Shown here: piece after piece, positions 8,944 through 18,179 of the stretch | Layout: each line of letters opens with the position of its first letter | Position numbering within the stretch: the first letter of the stretch is position 1 | Assembly: GCA_958295845.1 (NCBI GenBank) | Contig: OY282376.1 | Coordinates: forward strand, 3,857,022 to 3,921,021 | Origin: Caldilineaceae bacterium | GTDB lineage: Bacteria > Chloroflexota > Anaerolineae > Caldilineales > Caldilineaceae | Length of the DNA stretch: 64,000 nt | Direction: 5' to 3' | The notes under the pieces: generated by a model | Seen by the model: only the letters and a program-made list of their open reading frames with translations | The model's database searches: none | Told to the model about the DNA's origin: nothing | Program-made: the position numbers and the translations under genes

Positions 8944-9792
8944 ATGGCCAGGTTTACTCAGTTGGAGATCAGTAAACACAAGGGGCAGGTCCTCGACAGG
9001 ATCATGTCCTGGAAGCGCCAAGAGGTTGCCCGGCAGATGGAGGATGTACCTCTGGCCCAGATCAAGGCCTTGGCGCTGTTGACCGACCCGCCTCTGAGTT
9101 TTTCGGCAGCACTCACCGCTGAGAGCGGGGCCAGTCTGATCGCCGAAGTCAAGCGTGCAAGCCCCTCCAAGGGCCTGATCGCGCAGGACTGGTCGCCGAC
9201 TGCCATTGCCGAGACATACGCCGCCAGTGGCGCGGCCGCGATTTCCTGCCTGACCGACGCACGATTCTTCCAGGGGCAGTTGGTTTTTCTGGCCGAAATC
9301 GTCGAACACCTGCGCGCCAGAAACCTGTCGACGCCGCTGTTGCGCAAGGAGTTTATCTTTCATCCCTATCAAGTGTACGAGGCGCGGGCGGCCGGGGCTG
9401 ATGCATTGCTTCTGATCGTGGGCGTGCTGGGCGACACCGACTTGCGGGAACTGATAGACTTGACGAACCGGTTGGGAATGGACGCGCTGGTGGAAGTCCA
9501 TGACGGGGAGGAGGTCGCGCGAGCGCTGGCGGCGGAGGCCCAGGTCATCGGCGTTAATAATCGTAACCTGAAGACGTTTGATGTGGACATCGAGACCACC
9601 GGCCGGTTACGCGAACTGATTCCTGACGACATTGTTCTGATCGGCGAGAGCGGCATCCGCAATGCGGCCGATGTGAGGCGCATGGCTGAGATGGGGTGCG
9701 ATGCCATTCTGGTGGGCGAGAGTTTCTGCAAATTGCCCCAGGCCGAGCGAGGCCCCAGTGTGCGCGAATTCGTGCTCGCGGGGCAATCGTGA
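8944..9792 (+). CDS. trpC: Indole-3-glycerol phosphate synthase
   Basis: Ring closure of CdRP to indole-3-glycerol phosphate. About 282 residues, TIM barrel. Signature SLIAEVKRASPSKGLI with catalytic Lys, then RKEFIFHPYQVYEARAAGAD, GVNNRNLKTFDVD and IGESGIRNAADV. ATG 8944 leaves a 4-base gap after trpD. A GTG at 8926 in the same frame would overlap the trpD end by 14 bases and is equally possible. It stands alone, not fused to trpF, which lies after the next gene. Confidence 0.95.
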   Translation: MARFTQLEISKHKGQVLDRIMSWKRQEVARQMEDVPLAQIKALALLTDPPLSFSAALTAESGASLIAEVKRASPSKGLIAQDWSPTAIAETYAASGAAAISCLTDARFFQGQLVFLAEIVEHLRARNLSTPLLRKEFIFHPYQVYEARAAGADALLLIVGVLGDTDLRELIDLTNRLGMDALVEVHDGEEVARALAAEAQVIGVNNRNLKTFDVDIETTGRLRELIPDDIVLIGESGIRNAADVRRMAEMGCDAILVGESFCKLPQAERGPSVREFVLAGQS

Positions 9793-9840
9793 TCCAGTGA
9801 AAGCTGGTAGCAAGTTTTCAATGCCCGGACCGCATCCCCT

Positions 9841-10572
9841 ATGACCGGCACAGTTCTCAATGTGATTGCCGTCTTAATCGGCGGTACAGTTGGAACGGTC
9901 TTGGGAAATCGGTTGCCGGCCAGGGTTCAGGAGACGGTCCTGCACGGGTTGGGGTTGGTGGTCCTGGCCATCGGCGTGATCATGGCGAGCGAAACGGGAA
10001 ACGTCCTGATTCCCCTTGTCAGCGTCGTAACTGGAGGCATCTTAGGCGAGTTAGTCCGCATTGACGACGGTCTGAACTGGCTGGGCGAGAAAGCAGAAGC
10101 TCGCTGGGGAGGACCTCTGGGCCGGGGTAAAGTGCCCGGTTGGAGCGTCACGCGAGCTTTTGTCACAACCAGCCTGATCTTCTGTGTTGGGCCGATGACA
10201 ATTCTCGGCAGCATACAGGATGGACTGTTAGGGGATTACGAGCTACTGGCGATTAAGAGCGCTTTGGACGGCTTTGCGGCCATACCATTTGCCGCCAGCC
10301 TGGGTCCGGGCGTTTTGCTGAGTGTGGGCACGGTCGCGCTGGTTCAGGGAGGGCTGTCGGCACTGGCGATGGGAGTGGGCAGCGGACTTGGGGAAGTCAG
10401 CCGGGAGACCCCGTGGGTTGTCGAACTGACGGCCACAGGTGGGGTTCTCATCCTTGGCATCGGTCTGACTTTACTGGATTTGAAGAAGATTCGGATCGCG
10501 AATCTCTTGCCCAGTATCGCCATCGCGCCCTTGCTCGTTTGGCTCCTGGGCATTGCGAAGTTTGGTTTTTGA
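9841..10572 (+). CDS. DUF554 (YdfK-like) integral membrane protein
   Basis: 243 residues with about six or seven hydrophobic segments. The N-terminus MTGTVLNVIAVLIGGTVGTVLGNRL and the middle FCVGPMTILGSIQDGLLGDY are characteristic of the DUF554 family, whose role is not established; a transport function has been supposed. It sits between trpC and trpF on the same strand with gaps of about 50 bases, so it is probably co-transcribed. Nothing in the sequence links it to aromatic metabolism other than position. Confidence 0.85.
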   Translation: MTGTVLNVIAVLIGGTVGTVLGNRLPARVQETVLHGLGLVVLAIGVIMASETGNVLIPLVSVVTGGILGELVRIDDGLNWLGEKAEARWGGPLGRGKVPGWSVTRAFVTTSLIFCVGPMTILGSIQDGLLGDYELLAIKSALDGFAAIPFAASLGPGVLLSVGTVALVQGGLSALAMGVGSGLGEVSRETPWVVELTATGGVLILGIGLTLLDLKKIRIANLLPSIAIAPLLVWLLGIAKFGF

Positions 10573-10628
10573 CGGGGAACGATAACGGCCATGGGCCCGC
10601 GACTCCACTTTTTTGAGTACTTCGAACA

Positions 10629-11345
10629 ATGACGCGCGTGAAGATCTGTGGTATCACCAGCCTTGAAGACGGCCTGTGCGCGGCCAACGCCGGCGCAGAC
10701 TTTCTGGGTTTCATCTTTTTCAGAAAGTCTCCCCGCTACATCGCGCCTGAGGCTGCGGGAGAGATCACTTCAAGGTTGACAAGGCACTTTTCTGAATCCA
10801 CGAACAGCACTGCTAGCGGCACTGGTTCCGAACAGAGACCCCGCTACATTGGTGTCTTCGTCAATGCGTCTCTGGCTGTGGTGGAAGAGACGATCGGTCG
10901 CGCCAACCTGGACTATGCCCAGCTGCACGGCGAGGAGACCCCTGCGATGCTTGAAGCCCTGCAGGGGCGCGGCTTCAAGGCTCTGCGACCAACCAGCGCC
11001 GCCGAAGCCGAGATAGAGGCCGAATGGTTCGCGGAGTTGGGTCCAGGCGGCGGTCCGCAACTGCTGATCGATGCCTACGACCCCGATGAATATGGCGGAA
11101 CGGGAAAGAGGGCTGACTGGAAGGCGGCTGCCGGGCTGCGGCGCAGCTACCCGCGTCTTGTCCTGGCGGGCGGCCTAACCCCGGAAAATGTCGCCGCGGC
11201 CGTGGAGGCAGTGCGGCCGTGGGCAGTAGATGTAAGCAGCGGCGTCGAGTTCGAACCCGGCCGCAAAGACCCGGACAAGGTACGAGGGTTTGTTTCTTCG
11301 GCCAAGGGCGGGGCAAGGCAGGCATCGGATTCGGACGCCGGATGA
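10629..11345 (+). CDS. trpF: Phosphoribosylanthranilate isomerase
   Basis: Amadori rearrangement of PRA to CdRP. 238 residues. N-terminal KICGITSLEDGLCAANAGAD contains the catalytic Cys. It is followed by GFIFFRKSPRYI, YIGVFVNASL, QLHGEE, LAGGLTPENVAAAV and the phosphate-binding AVDVSSGVEFEPGRKD with catalytic Asp. The C-terminus has a short polar extension. The start codon context is weak but the N-terminus matches the family exactly. The next gene begins 11 bases after the stop. Confidence 0.96.
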   Translation: MTRVKICGITSLEDGLCAANAGADFLGFIFFRKSPRYIAPEAAGEITSRLTRHFSESTNSTASGTGSEQRPRYIGVFVNASLAVVEETIGRANLDYAQLHGEETPAMLEALQGRGFKALRPTSAAEAEIEAEWFAELGPGGGPQLLIDAYDPDEYGGTGKRADWKAAAGLRRSYPRLVLAGGLTPENVAAAVEAVRPWAVDVSSGVEFEPGRKDPDKVRGFVSSAKGGARQASDSDAG

Positions 11346-11356
11346 GAGATTGAAGC

Positions 11357-12607
11357 ATGGAGATTTTAGGGGGTCCTCTGTTCGCGGTTGCGGGGGCCGG
11401 TGAATCGCATGGGCCGGGTGTAACGACGATTGTTTTCGGTTGTCCGGGAGGGCTTCGCATTCGTCGTGAAGAGGTCCAGCGGTATCTGGACCGGCGCCGC
11501 CCTGGCAGTAACCGCCATGGCACGCCCCGGCAAGAAGCCGACAGGGTAGTATTGCTATCCGGCCTGTACGCTGAAGGCGAGATAGACTGCTTGCTGTCGG
11601 GACCGGCGGTATCGATAGGCGGCGGGGCTGATTCGGCAACCGAGAGCTATGAAGAGGGCTTCTCGACCGGTGAGCCGATCGCGGCGCTGGTACTCTCAAC
11701 GTCCCAGCGGTCGCGGCATTATGATCAGTTCGCCGGCCCCAAGGGCCAGGTGCGGCCGGGTCACACCGACCTTGTCAAGTATCACAAATCGAAAGGCTTT
11801 GTTGACATACGCGGCGGCGGCCGCTCCAGTTACCGGTCCACTATCTCGGATGTGATCGGCGGGTCAATCGCCCGTATCTTCCTCAATGAACAGTTCGGGA
11901 CGGTGATCCTGTCATCGATTTCACAGGTCGGCCCACTACGGACCGAACTGAGCCTGGCGCAGCACTTTGCCAGCGTCGCGCAGCAACAGCGTTCGCAGAC
12001 TATCACACCAGAACAGATCGCGGCGGTAGAGGAGAAGCTGGACTCAGCCGAGATTCGCTCGCTGGATGCCGAGTTTGCGCAGGAGGCGGGCGAATTGATC
12101 AAGCGCACGCGTATAGACGGCGACTCGCTGGGCGCGGCGGTAGAGGTTGTGGCGGTCAACCCGCCGTCGCTCGTAGGAGAGCCCCTTTATCAGAGTCTCA
12201 AGGTGCGGCTGATGGGCGTGCTGGGCGGGCTGAATGCCGTGCAGTCATGTGAAGTGGGCGACGGTGTACAGGTGATCGCCCGCAAGGGCAGCGAGAACAA
12301 CGACCCCATCCGCCAGAGCGGTTACCAGGCCAACAGCCACGGTGGACTGATTGGCGGCGTGACGACAGGATCTCCCCTGGTGTGTCGGGTCGGTTTCAAG
12401 CCGACTTCTACGATTCTCAAGACACAGCATTCGGTTCGAAAGAACCTGGAGGAGATCGATTTTGCCCTGGATAGAGGGCGCCATGACCCTTGCGTTGGCG
12501 TGCGCGCCGGCGTAACGCTGGAATCCCGCTTGGCAATAGAGTTAATGAACGCCGCGTTGATGCACCAATCCGGACGCGTGGACGCGAGCAACTTCAAGCT
12601 TTTCTGA
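11357..12607 (+). CDS. aroC: Chorismate synthase
   Basis: Converts EPSP to chorismate with reduced FMN. 416 residues, slightly longer than typical. Motifs: GESHGPGV, RRRPGSNRHGTPRQEADRV, the FMN/EPSP loop GGGRSSYRSTISDVIGG, GSENNDPIR and FALDRGRHDPCVGVR. The start is preceded by a stretch with GAGATTGAAGC. It follows trpF by 11 bases, linking the shikimate end of the pathway to the Trp operon. Confidence 0.96.
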   Translation: MEILGGPLFAVAGAGESHGPGVTTIVFGCPGGLRIRREEVQRYLDRRRPGSNRHGTPRQEADRVVLLSGLYAEGEIDCLLSGPAVSIGGGADSATESYEEGFSTGEPIAALVLSTSQRSRHYDQFAGPKGQVRPGHTDLVKYHKSKGFVDIRGGGRSSYRSTISDVIGGSIARIFLNEQFGTVILSSISQVGPLRTELSLAQHFASVAQQQRSQTITPEQIAAVEEKLDSAEIRSLDAEFAQEAGELIKRTRIDGDSLGAAVEVVAVNPPSLVGEPLYQSLKVRLMGVLGGLNAVQSCEVGDGVQVIARKGSENNDPIRQSGYQANSHGGLIGGVTTGSPLVCRVGFKPTSTILKTQHSVRKNLEEIDFALDRGRHDPCVGVRAGVTLESRLAIELMNAALMHQSGRVDASNFKLF

Positions 12608-12622
12608 TTCGGAGTCAAAAGA

Positions 12623-14269
12623 GTGGAAAACTCCCGAGATTTGTCAGCCGAACGGGCAATGGAAAACCCGGTGGCTGACGGCTGCAACCTGACGATTACC
12701 GGCTTCATGGGTACGGGCAAGACGACCGTAGGCGGCATTCTGGCGGAGCGCATGGGCCGCCGGCTCGTCGATATGGATGAGCAGATCGAGGCCGAATTCG
12801 GGAAACCGATATCCCAGATATTTGCCGACGATGGCGAGGAGGTGTTCCGTCAGGCGGAGGCGCGTCTTTGTCAGACGCTAGCCGGCGAGTCTGACCTGGT
12901 CATTGCGACCGGCGGCGGCGCCCTGGTCAGCGATGACAACCTGCAGACTATGGCGGCAAGCGGTCCGGTGGTCTGCCTGACAGCGGGTGTGGATACCGTC
13001 CTGGAGCGGGTCGAGACCTTCGAAGATCGCCCATTGCTACCTGGAGACCGGGAAGAAAAACGGCGCAACATCGAGACGCTGCTCCTGAACCGCCGCGGCG
13101 CGTACGGGCGGATACCCTTGTGCGTGCCGACCGACGACATCGACCCGGAAGCTGTTGCAGAGCGAGTTCTCGACACCTTGGCGGGCAACAGCGAGATCGC
13201 TGAAATGACCCGCATCACCGTGCCCACGCCGGAAGGGCAGTACCACATCTGCATTGGCGAAGGCATCCTGGCCAACGCGGGCCGGCTGCTTGCCAATCGT
13301 GCGGTGGCAAAGGGGAAGGCGGCGATCGTTACAAACGAAGATATCGCCGCACATTACGCCGAAGTCCTGAGTGAGAGTCTGCAGGAGGAGGGGTATTCGC
13401 CGGTCATGTGCCTGGTTCCCGAAGGGGAGGCTCACAAGACGCTGGCGACAGTAAATAGTTTGTACGACCAGTTTGTGGCCGCGGAACTGGACAGAAGAAG
13501 CCCGATTATCGGGCTGGGCGGGGGCGTAATCGGCGATATGGCCGGGTTTGCGGCCGCCACCTATTTGCGGGGGGCTCCCTTTGTCCAGATCCCGACTTCG
13601 CTGCTGGCAATGGTAGACGCCTCGGTCGGCGGCAAGACGGCGGTAGATTTGCCACAGGGCAAAAACCTTGTGGGCGCGTTCAAGCAGCCTGTTGTTGTAA
13701 TAATCGATCCGGAAGTACTCGCAGAACTTCCGGCAGCCGAGTTTCGTTCGGGGCTGGCCGAGACGGTCAAACACGGAATCCTGGGGTCGCCGGAACTTTT
13801 TCACCAGTTTGAAGGAAAGGGGCCGGCGAATCTGACTCAGATGATCGCCGATGCGGTGCGGGTGAAGGTGGACGTGGTGATCGAGGACCCGTTTGAGAGG
13901 GGACGGCGTGCGACGCTCAATCTGGGACACACTTTTGGCCATGCTATCGAACAGGTAAGCGGTTATTCTCTGCGGCACGGGGAGGCGGTCGCCATCGGGA
14001 CCGTAGCCGCCGCTCGCATGGCGGTGGCGCTGAACCGCTGCGACACACAGACTGCGAGCCGCATCGAGGACTGCCTGGAAAGGTTGGCGCTGCCCACGAA
14101 GGCAAGCGGGCTCAACCTGGACGAAGTATACGCAATGATGTTCAAAGACAAGAAGCGGAGCGGGAGGATGTTGCGGTTTATCATTCCCCAGGCCATTGGA
14201 GATGTGGTTATTATTGACGATCCGGGCGAGCAGATTGTGCTCGATGCACTGGCTTCCGTTTTGACGTAA
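12623..14269 (+). CDS. Bifunctional shikimate kinase / 3-dehydroquinate synthase fusion
   Basis: 548 residues, two complete enzymes in one chain. Residues about 20-185 are shikimate kinase: P-loop GFMGTGKTT, shikimate-binding VDMDEQIE and the TGGGALV motif. Residues about 195-548 are 3-dehydroquinate synthase, the NAD-dependent second step from DAHP. These carry EGEAHKTLATV, GLGGGVIGDMAGFAAATYLRG, PTSLLAMVDASVGGKTAVD, the zinc ligands in AETVKHG and NLGHTFGHAIE, and RHGEAVAIG. Start GTG 12623 and ATG 12659 are both possible. No separate aroK or aroB is seen in the window, so this fusion probably serves both steps. Confidence 0.94.
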   Translation: MENSRDLSAERAMENPVADGCNLTITGFMGTGKTTVGGILAERMGRRLVDMDEQIEAEFGKPISQIFADDGEEVFRQAEARLCQTLAGESDLVIATGGGALVSDDNLQTMAASGPVVCLTAGVDTVLERVETFEDRPLLPGDREEKRRNIETLLLNRRGAYGRIPLCVPTDDIDPEAVAERVLDTLAGNSEIAEMTRITVPTPEGQYHICIGEGILANAGRLLANRAVAKGKAAIVTNEDIAAHYAEVLSESLQEEGYSPVMCLVPEGEAHKTLATVNSLYDQFVAAELDRRSPIIGLGGGVIGDMAGFAAATYLRGAPFVQIPTSLLAMVDASVGGKTAVDLPQGKNLVGAFKQPVVVIIDPEVLAELPAAEFRSGLAETVKHGILGSPELFHQFEGKGPANLTQMIADAVRVKVDVVIEDPFERGRRATLNLGHTFGHAIEQVSGYSLRHGEAVAIGTVAAARMAVALNRCDTQTASRIEDCLERLALPTKASGLNLDEVYAMMFKDKKRSGRMLRFIIPQAIGDVVIIDDPGEQIVLDALASVLT

Positions 14270-14352
14270 GGGTCCTATCCTGAAGAGGCTTCGGCTTGGC
14301 ATCGAGAAGAATGCGACAACTCGAAATTTACACTGTAACAGGATAACAACCG

Positions 14353-14799
14353 ATGGCTAGAATCCTGGTGCTGCATGGCCCAAATTTGAATCTATTGGGG
14401 ACGCGTGAACGGTCGATCTACGGCAATGTAACCCTTGAAACGATCGACCGGGAGCTTGTTGCCGCCGCTGGCACCGACAGTGAGATTCGCACTTTTCAGA
14501 GCAATCACGAGGGTCTGCTGATCGATGAGATTCACTCTGCGCGATCCTGGGCCGATGGACTGTTGATGAATCCCGGCGCGTTCACCCACTACTCCTACGC
14601 CATCCGCGATGCAGTGGCCGGCGTAGCCTTGCCTACAGTTGAAGTCCACTTGAGCAACGTACACAGCCGCGAGGCGTTCCGTCATCGTTCCGTTATTGCT
14701 CCTGTCTGCGTTGGACAGATCAGCGGTTTCGGCTGGCGCAGCTACTTGCTGGGCTTGCAGGGGCTCCTGTCATTCATTTCTGAGAATCGGGCCGAGTGA
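14353..14799 (+). CDS. aroQ: Type II 3-dehydroquinate dehydratase
   Basis: Dehydrates 3-dehydroquinate to 3-dehydroshikimate. 148 residues, the usual size for the dodecameric type II enzyme. Motifs: [41 protein letters not shown] (catalytic His region) and [16 protein letters not shown]. Catalytic Tyr is in RERSIYGN. 83 bases follow aroKB. It is the last recognisable aromatic-pathway gene of the plus-strand operon. Confidence 0.96.
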   Translation: MARILVLHGPNLNLLGTRERSIYGNVTLETIDRELVAAAGTDSEIRTFQSNHEGLLIDEIHSARSWADGLLMNPGAFTHYSYAIRDAVAGVALPTVEVHLSNVHSREAFRHRSVIAPVCVGQISGFGWRSYLLGLQGLLSFISENRAE

Positions 14800-14802
14800 A
14801 TC

Positions 14803-14819
14803 GGCGGGCGAATCCCGCC
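14803..14819 (+). terminator. Weak GC hairpin after aroQ
   Basis: GGCGGG (14803-14808) and CCCGCC (14814-14819) form a 6-bp stem with a 5-base loop a few bases after the aroQ stop. There is no T-run, so intrinsic termination is doubtful; it may stabilise the operon 3' end. Confidence 0.3.
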
Positions 14820-14909
14820 TGTCCAGGACTAATACCGCTTTGGGGAAGGTCAGGCCCGGCCTGATCTGATGTTCGCGAGGTTCACGCAGTCTACTTACTA
14901 TTGTTGCAG

Positions 14910-16250
14910 ATGACCCAGTTCCGTTGGCGCCTATTCTGGACGCTCTCAATACTCATGGTGCTGATGCTGATGGCCGTGATGGCCATGGCTTCGGGGCAGA
15001 CAGGAGCCTCGAGCGCGCCGCTTCCCTCCACCATCCGCGCAGACCTTGATCCACTGGTTGAGACGCTGCCAGCAGCGGCGCCGACCGCGGTAGCTTTTGC
15101 GGACACACCAGTAAATTCGCAGTCTTCGTCAGCAGCTCTCGTTGGTACGGTCACGCTTTGGCACAGCTGGGCCGGCAAGGACGGTGATGCCCTGGCAGCC
15201 ATCGTGGAGCGTTTCCACCAGACAAGGCCGAATGTACGGGTTGAGACTGTGTTTGTTGATTACGGCGACCTGGCCCGAGCCTATACGGAAGCTGTCAAGA
15301 ACGGAGACGGCCCGGACGTGATGCTGGGGCCCAACTGGTGGATTCGTGAACTGGCAGCTTCGAGAGTGCTTCTGCCGATCGAGAATCAGATATCAGCGCA
15401 GGAACGAGCGCAATTCATCCCTGCATCCATAGACAATCTTGTGTGGAAAGGGATGTTGTACGGACTGCCGACAGACTACGAAACTGTGGCGCTCTATTTC
15501 AACCGGCGGTTGCTGGACGGTAGTAGTCCGCCAGGCACAGTGGAGGATTTAATCCGACTGGCCGAGGCGTCGCCCTCGCAAGGGGCTGGAATCTACGCGA
15601 GTTTCTATCATCTGACATGGGGCATCGCCGCCTATGGCGGGGTGCTCTTCGATGAAGATGGCCGCGTAGTTCTCGAACAGTTTCCGGGAACGGCTGAGTT
15701 TCTGACTTGGCTGCAAAGGGCCGACGGCACAGAGGGAATCTTTGTCACTCTCGACTATGGTATGTTGATGGACCGCTTCAAAAAGGAGGAGTACGCCCTG
15801 TTCATTGACGGCCCATGGAGCATTGGCGAACTGCGCCAACGGTTTGGCGAAGACCTGGGCGTGACTACATTGCCAGCCGGTCCTTCAGGGCCCGCCCGCC
15901 CCTGGCTGAGCGCGGACGGCGTATTTCTGAACCCGACAACGACCATCGAACAACAGGAGCTCGCCCTTACTTTCGCCCGTCACTTGACAAACGCGGAGAG
16001 CGCTTCAAAACTTGCCCGCATTGCCGGCCGCCTGCCCGCGCATAGAGACGCGGACTTAAGTAATGATCCGTTGCTGAAAGGCTTCGCAGAGCAGGCTGGC
16101 AATGCAGTTTCTCAGCCCCACTACCCGGAGTTGGATGAAGTCTGGGGCTATGCCAACGACATGGTCACGCAGGTTCTGCGCGGCTCTGCAACGCCGGCGG
16201 AGGCTGTGCTTGAGGCATCGACTCTCATCAATGAAGCAAACGGAAAGTAG
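14910..16250 (+). CDS. Extracellular solute-binding protein (family 1, sugar ABC type)
   Basis: 446 residues. N-terminal signal sequence with a long hydrophobic core (WTLSILMVLMLMAVMAMA) and a likely signal peptidase I site near residue 27; no lipobox cysteine is seen. After a Ser/Ala/Pro-rich linker the mature part starts VTLWHSWAGKDGDALAAIV, typical of family 1 binding proteins. It continues with GPDVMLGPNWW, YGLPTDYETVALYFNR and LFIDGPWSIGEL. ATG 14910 is used; TTG 14901 is an in-frame alternative. No permease or ATPase gene lies next to it, so it is an orphan receptor in this window. The ligand is unknown, probably a carbohydrate. Confidence 0.9.
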   Translation: MTQFRWRLFWTLSILMVLMLMAVMAMASGQTGASSAPLPSTIRADLDPLVETLPAAAPTAVAFADTPVNSQSSSAALVGTVTLWHSWAGKDGDALAAIVERFHQTRPNVRVETVFVDYGDLARAYTEAVKNGDGPDVMLGPNWWIRELAASRVLLPIENQISAQERAQFIPASIDNLVWKGMLYGLPTDYETVALYFNRRLLDGSSPPGTVEDLIRLAEASPSQGAGIYASFYHLTWGIAAYGGVLFDEDGRVVLEQFPGTAEFLTWLQRADGTEGIFVTLDYGMLMDRFKKEEYALFIDGPWSIGELRQRFGEDLGVTTLPAGPSGPARPWLSADGVFLNPTTTIEQQELALTFARHLTNAESASKLARIAGRLPAHRDADLSNDPLLKGFAEQAGNAVSQPHYPELDEVWGYANDMVTQVLRGSATPAEAVLEASTLINEANGK

Positions 16251-16466
16251 ATTGGTATGTCAGTGCAGCAGAAATCTAGCTGATACCAATGAACGGGAGA
16301 ACGATTGCTGGGAACGACGTCGGCGGGTATGTGTATAGGACTGCGACAGTGACCTGGATCGCCGCAGATTGCCTCCCTCAGACCAACAGATAGTCGGCCC
16401 GTGCGGCAAGGCCCAAGGCGGTCTGGTTTTCGAATAAGTACCATTGCATAACCCCAAGGATCTTAT

Positions 16467-17492
16467 ATGGGCCGACTCTCTTTGGAGACCCGCCCCCAAA
16501 GTATTGTTGCAGGACTATACGACAAGCTCCCCTTCCCCAACATTGGACCCTTACAGGAAATCGCGTTTGACCTGGGCATCACAGCTCAAGATGACGATGT
16601 TCAACTGCAAGGGCTGGTCTTTCAGGGCTATAGCGGACACCAGTTGCTGTTTGAGCAGCGATGGTCTGCGGGCGTAATCGGTCAACGCACGGGCGAAGAG
16701 GACCTGACGATCTCTGCAAACACCGGTCTTGCCGTTCGCAGCATTCAATTTCTTCTGCATGCGTATGAAAGGCTCACCTATGTCGAAGTAACTGCTGTCG
16801 GCAGGACGCAGGCGACGGATGCAGCAGCTGACGCCGGACAGCGGATTCAGGCACACTGCCAGTCGCCTGTGACCTATCATGAGCAGCAGACTGATTTCTA
16901 CTTTCCGCTGGCAGGCACGTGGTGGGCGGTTCAGGCCGGTGATTGGAGCGACTTTCACAAGACCGAGGTCTACAGTCAGCCTTTCGCAGTGGATTTCGTG
17001 AAGCTGGGCGCTGAGGGGCGCACGCACCAGAGCAGCGGCCGCGTTCTAACCGACCATCACAGCTGGCATCAGCCGGTCTATGCGGCGGCAGGGGGTAAGG
17101 TGGCTTACGTCTGCTTCGATATGCCGGACATGGCCCCCGGCGCGATCCCCGACCAGGCTATCATGCGGGGCGATATGCGGAGGCTGTTGGGTAACGCGGT
17201 CGCGGTCAGCCACGCCAACGGGGAGTTCAGCTACTATGCGCATCTGCAGCAGGCCAGCTTGCAGGTCAACGAGGGGGAGATGATCCGGCGGGGTACCCTC
17301 TTAGGAAGAGTGGGCAACAGCGGAAATTCGCCGGGACCGCACTTGCACTTTCATGTGATGAACGGACCCAACCTGTTCATCGATCAGGGGTTGCCGTTCC
17401 GGTTCAGCCACTTTGAGGCAGGCGGCCAGTATTTTCCCGAGCCGATGACGATTCCGACTCGAATGATCGTTGTCGGGCCGGAAAGGACATGA
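16467..17492 (+). CDS. M23-family (LytM/NlpD-like) metallopeptidase domain protein
   Basis: 341 residues. The first 150 residues are an unrecognised beta-rich region. Residues about 165-320 form an M23 domain: QPFAVDFVKLG, WHQPVYAAAGGKVAYV, NAVAVSHANGEFSYYAHLQ, VGNSGNSPGPHLHFHVMNG. The zinc ligands Asp (AVDF) and the HxH of PHLHFH are present. The first His four residues before the Asp in classical LytM enzymes is not (QPFAVD). No signal peptide is visible, which is odd for a peptidoglycan hydrolase. It may be a degenerate or non-cell-wall member of the family. Confidence 0.85.
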   Translation: MGRLSLETRPQSIVAGLYDKLPFPNIGPLQEIAFDLGITAQDDDVQLQGLVFQGYSGHQLLFEQRWSAGVIGQRTGEEDLTISANTGLAVRSIQFLLHAYERLTYVEVTAVGRTQATDAAADAGQRIQAHCQSPVTYHEQQTDFYFPLAGTWWAVQAGDWSDFHKTEVYSQPFAVDFVKLGAEGRTHQSSGRVLTDHHSWHQPVYAAAGGKVAYVCFDMPDMAPGAIPDQAIMRGDMRRLLGNAVAVSHANGEFSYYAHLQQASLQVNEGEMIRRGTLLGRVGNSGNSPGPHLHFHVMNGPNLFIDQGLPFRFSHFEAGGQYFPEPMTIPTRMIVVGPERT

Positions 17493-17562
17493 AGGAACTG
17501 ACAACGAACAATAGGGCTCTCTCCAGCCGATCACGCAGTGAACACAATGGTGCACATGTGAA

Positions 17563-18024
17563 ATGAATGACATTTCAACGAACGGCAAAGGGCCTGGTGA
17601 GGCCCCGCTCCACTACACCCTGGACGACGAACAGTACGACGAGCTGGTTGACACAGTTGTCGGCGAGAGGGTGATGGGTTTGGCTCTGTGGGAGGAGTCG
17701 GTCAGCGATGAGGGCGGCGGGCGGCCGTCGCCGGAACAGCGTGTTCTGTTCGACCTCGACCTCTATTTGGAGAACAATCGGCTGCTGGCACTTTACGGTA
17801 CGGCATTATATACTGATCCCGAAAGCAATCCTTTGCGCGGCTGGCAACAGGCTGGTAAAATAGTGCAAACTTTGATCAACAGCGGAATCTGGCTGGATGA
17901 GATCGCGGCGACAGAAGAGGACGAGTTAGTTTTGATTCTGAGCCGCCAGCATGTACCGCGGTTGTATCTGAACGTGAGTGGCTGGACTGTCGAGGCGTGG
18001 GAGAACCTGCCCGGCGAGCAGTAA
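17563..18024 (+). CDS. Small acidic protein of unknown function
   Basis: 153 residues, rich in Asp/Glu, no membrane segment or signal peptide. Recognisable patterns are HYTLDDEQYDELVDTVVG near the start and a repeated fold-like alternation ending WTVEAWENLPGEQ. I do not recognise a family. It starts 70 bases after the M23 gene on the same strand. The ATG follows GTGCACATGTGAA without a strong ribosome binding site. Coding is supported by length, lack of competing frames and normal codon use. Confidence 0.65.
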   Translation: MNDISTNGKGPGEAPLHYTLDDEQYDELVDTVVGERVMGLALWEESVSDEGGGRPSPEQRVLFDLDLYLENNRLLALYGTALYTDPESNPLRGWQQAGKIVQTLINSGIWLDEIAATEEDELVLILSRQHVPRLYLNVSGWTVEAWENLPGEQ

Positions 18025-18179
18025 ACGTCGTGTCGGAGTAGACGGACAGTAACGTCACCAGTTTCAACTCCGCTCTAGGCGGCATGGGTGTTTGGCACAG
18101 AGTTCAACGCCCATCCTCCCTAACAAGTGGAGACGTTGTAGAGAATCAGTTGTTACGACCCGACCGGGGAGGATTCACG

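Noticed and set aside
13037..14302. 421-codon open frame antisense to the aroKB fusion
   Set aside because: It mirrors the codon bias of the opposite strand and shows no recognisable motif; aroKB is certain.
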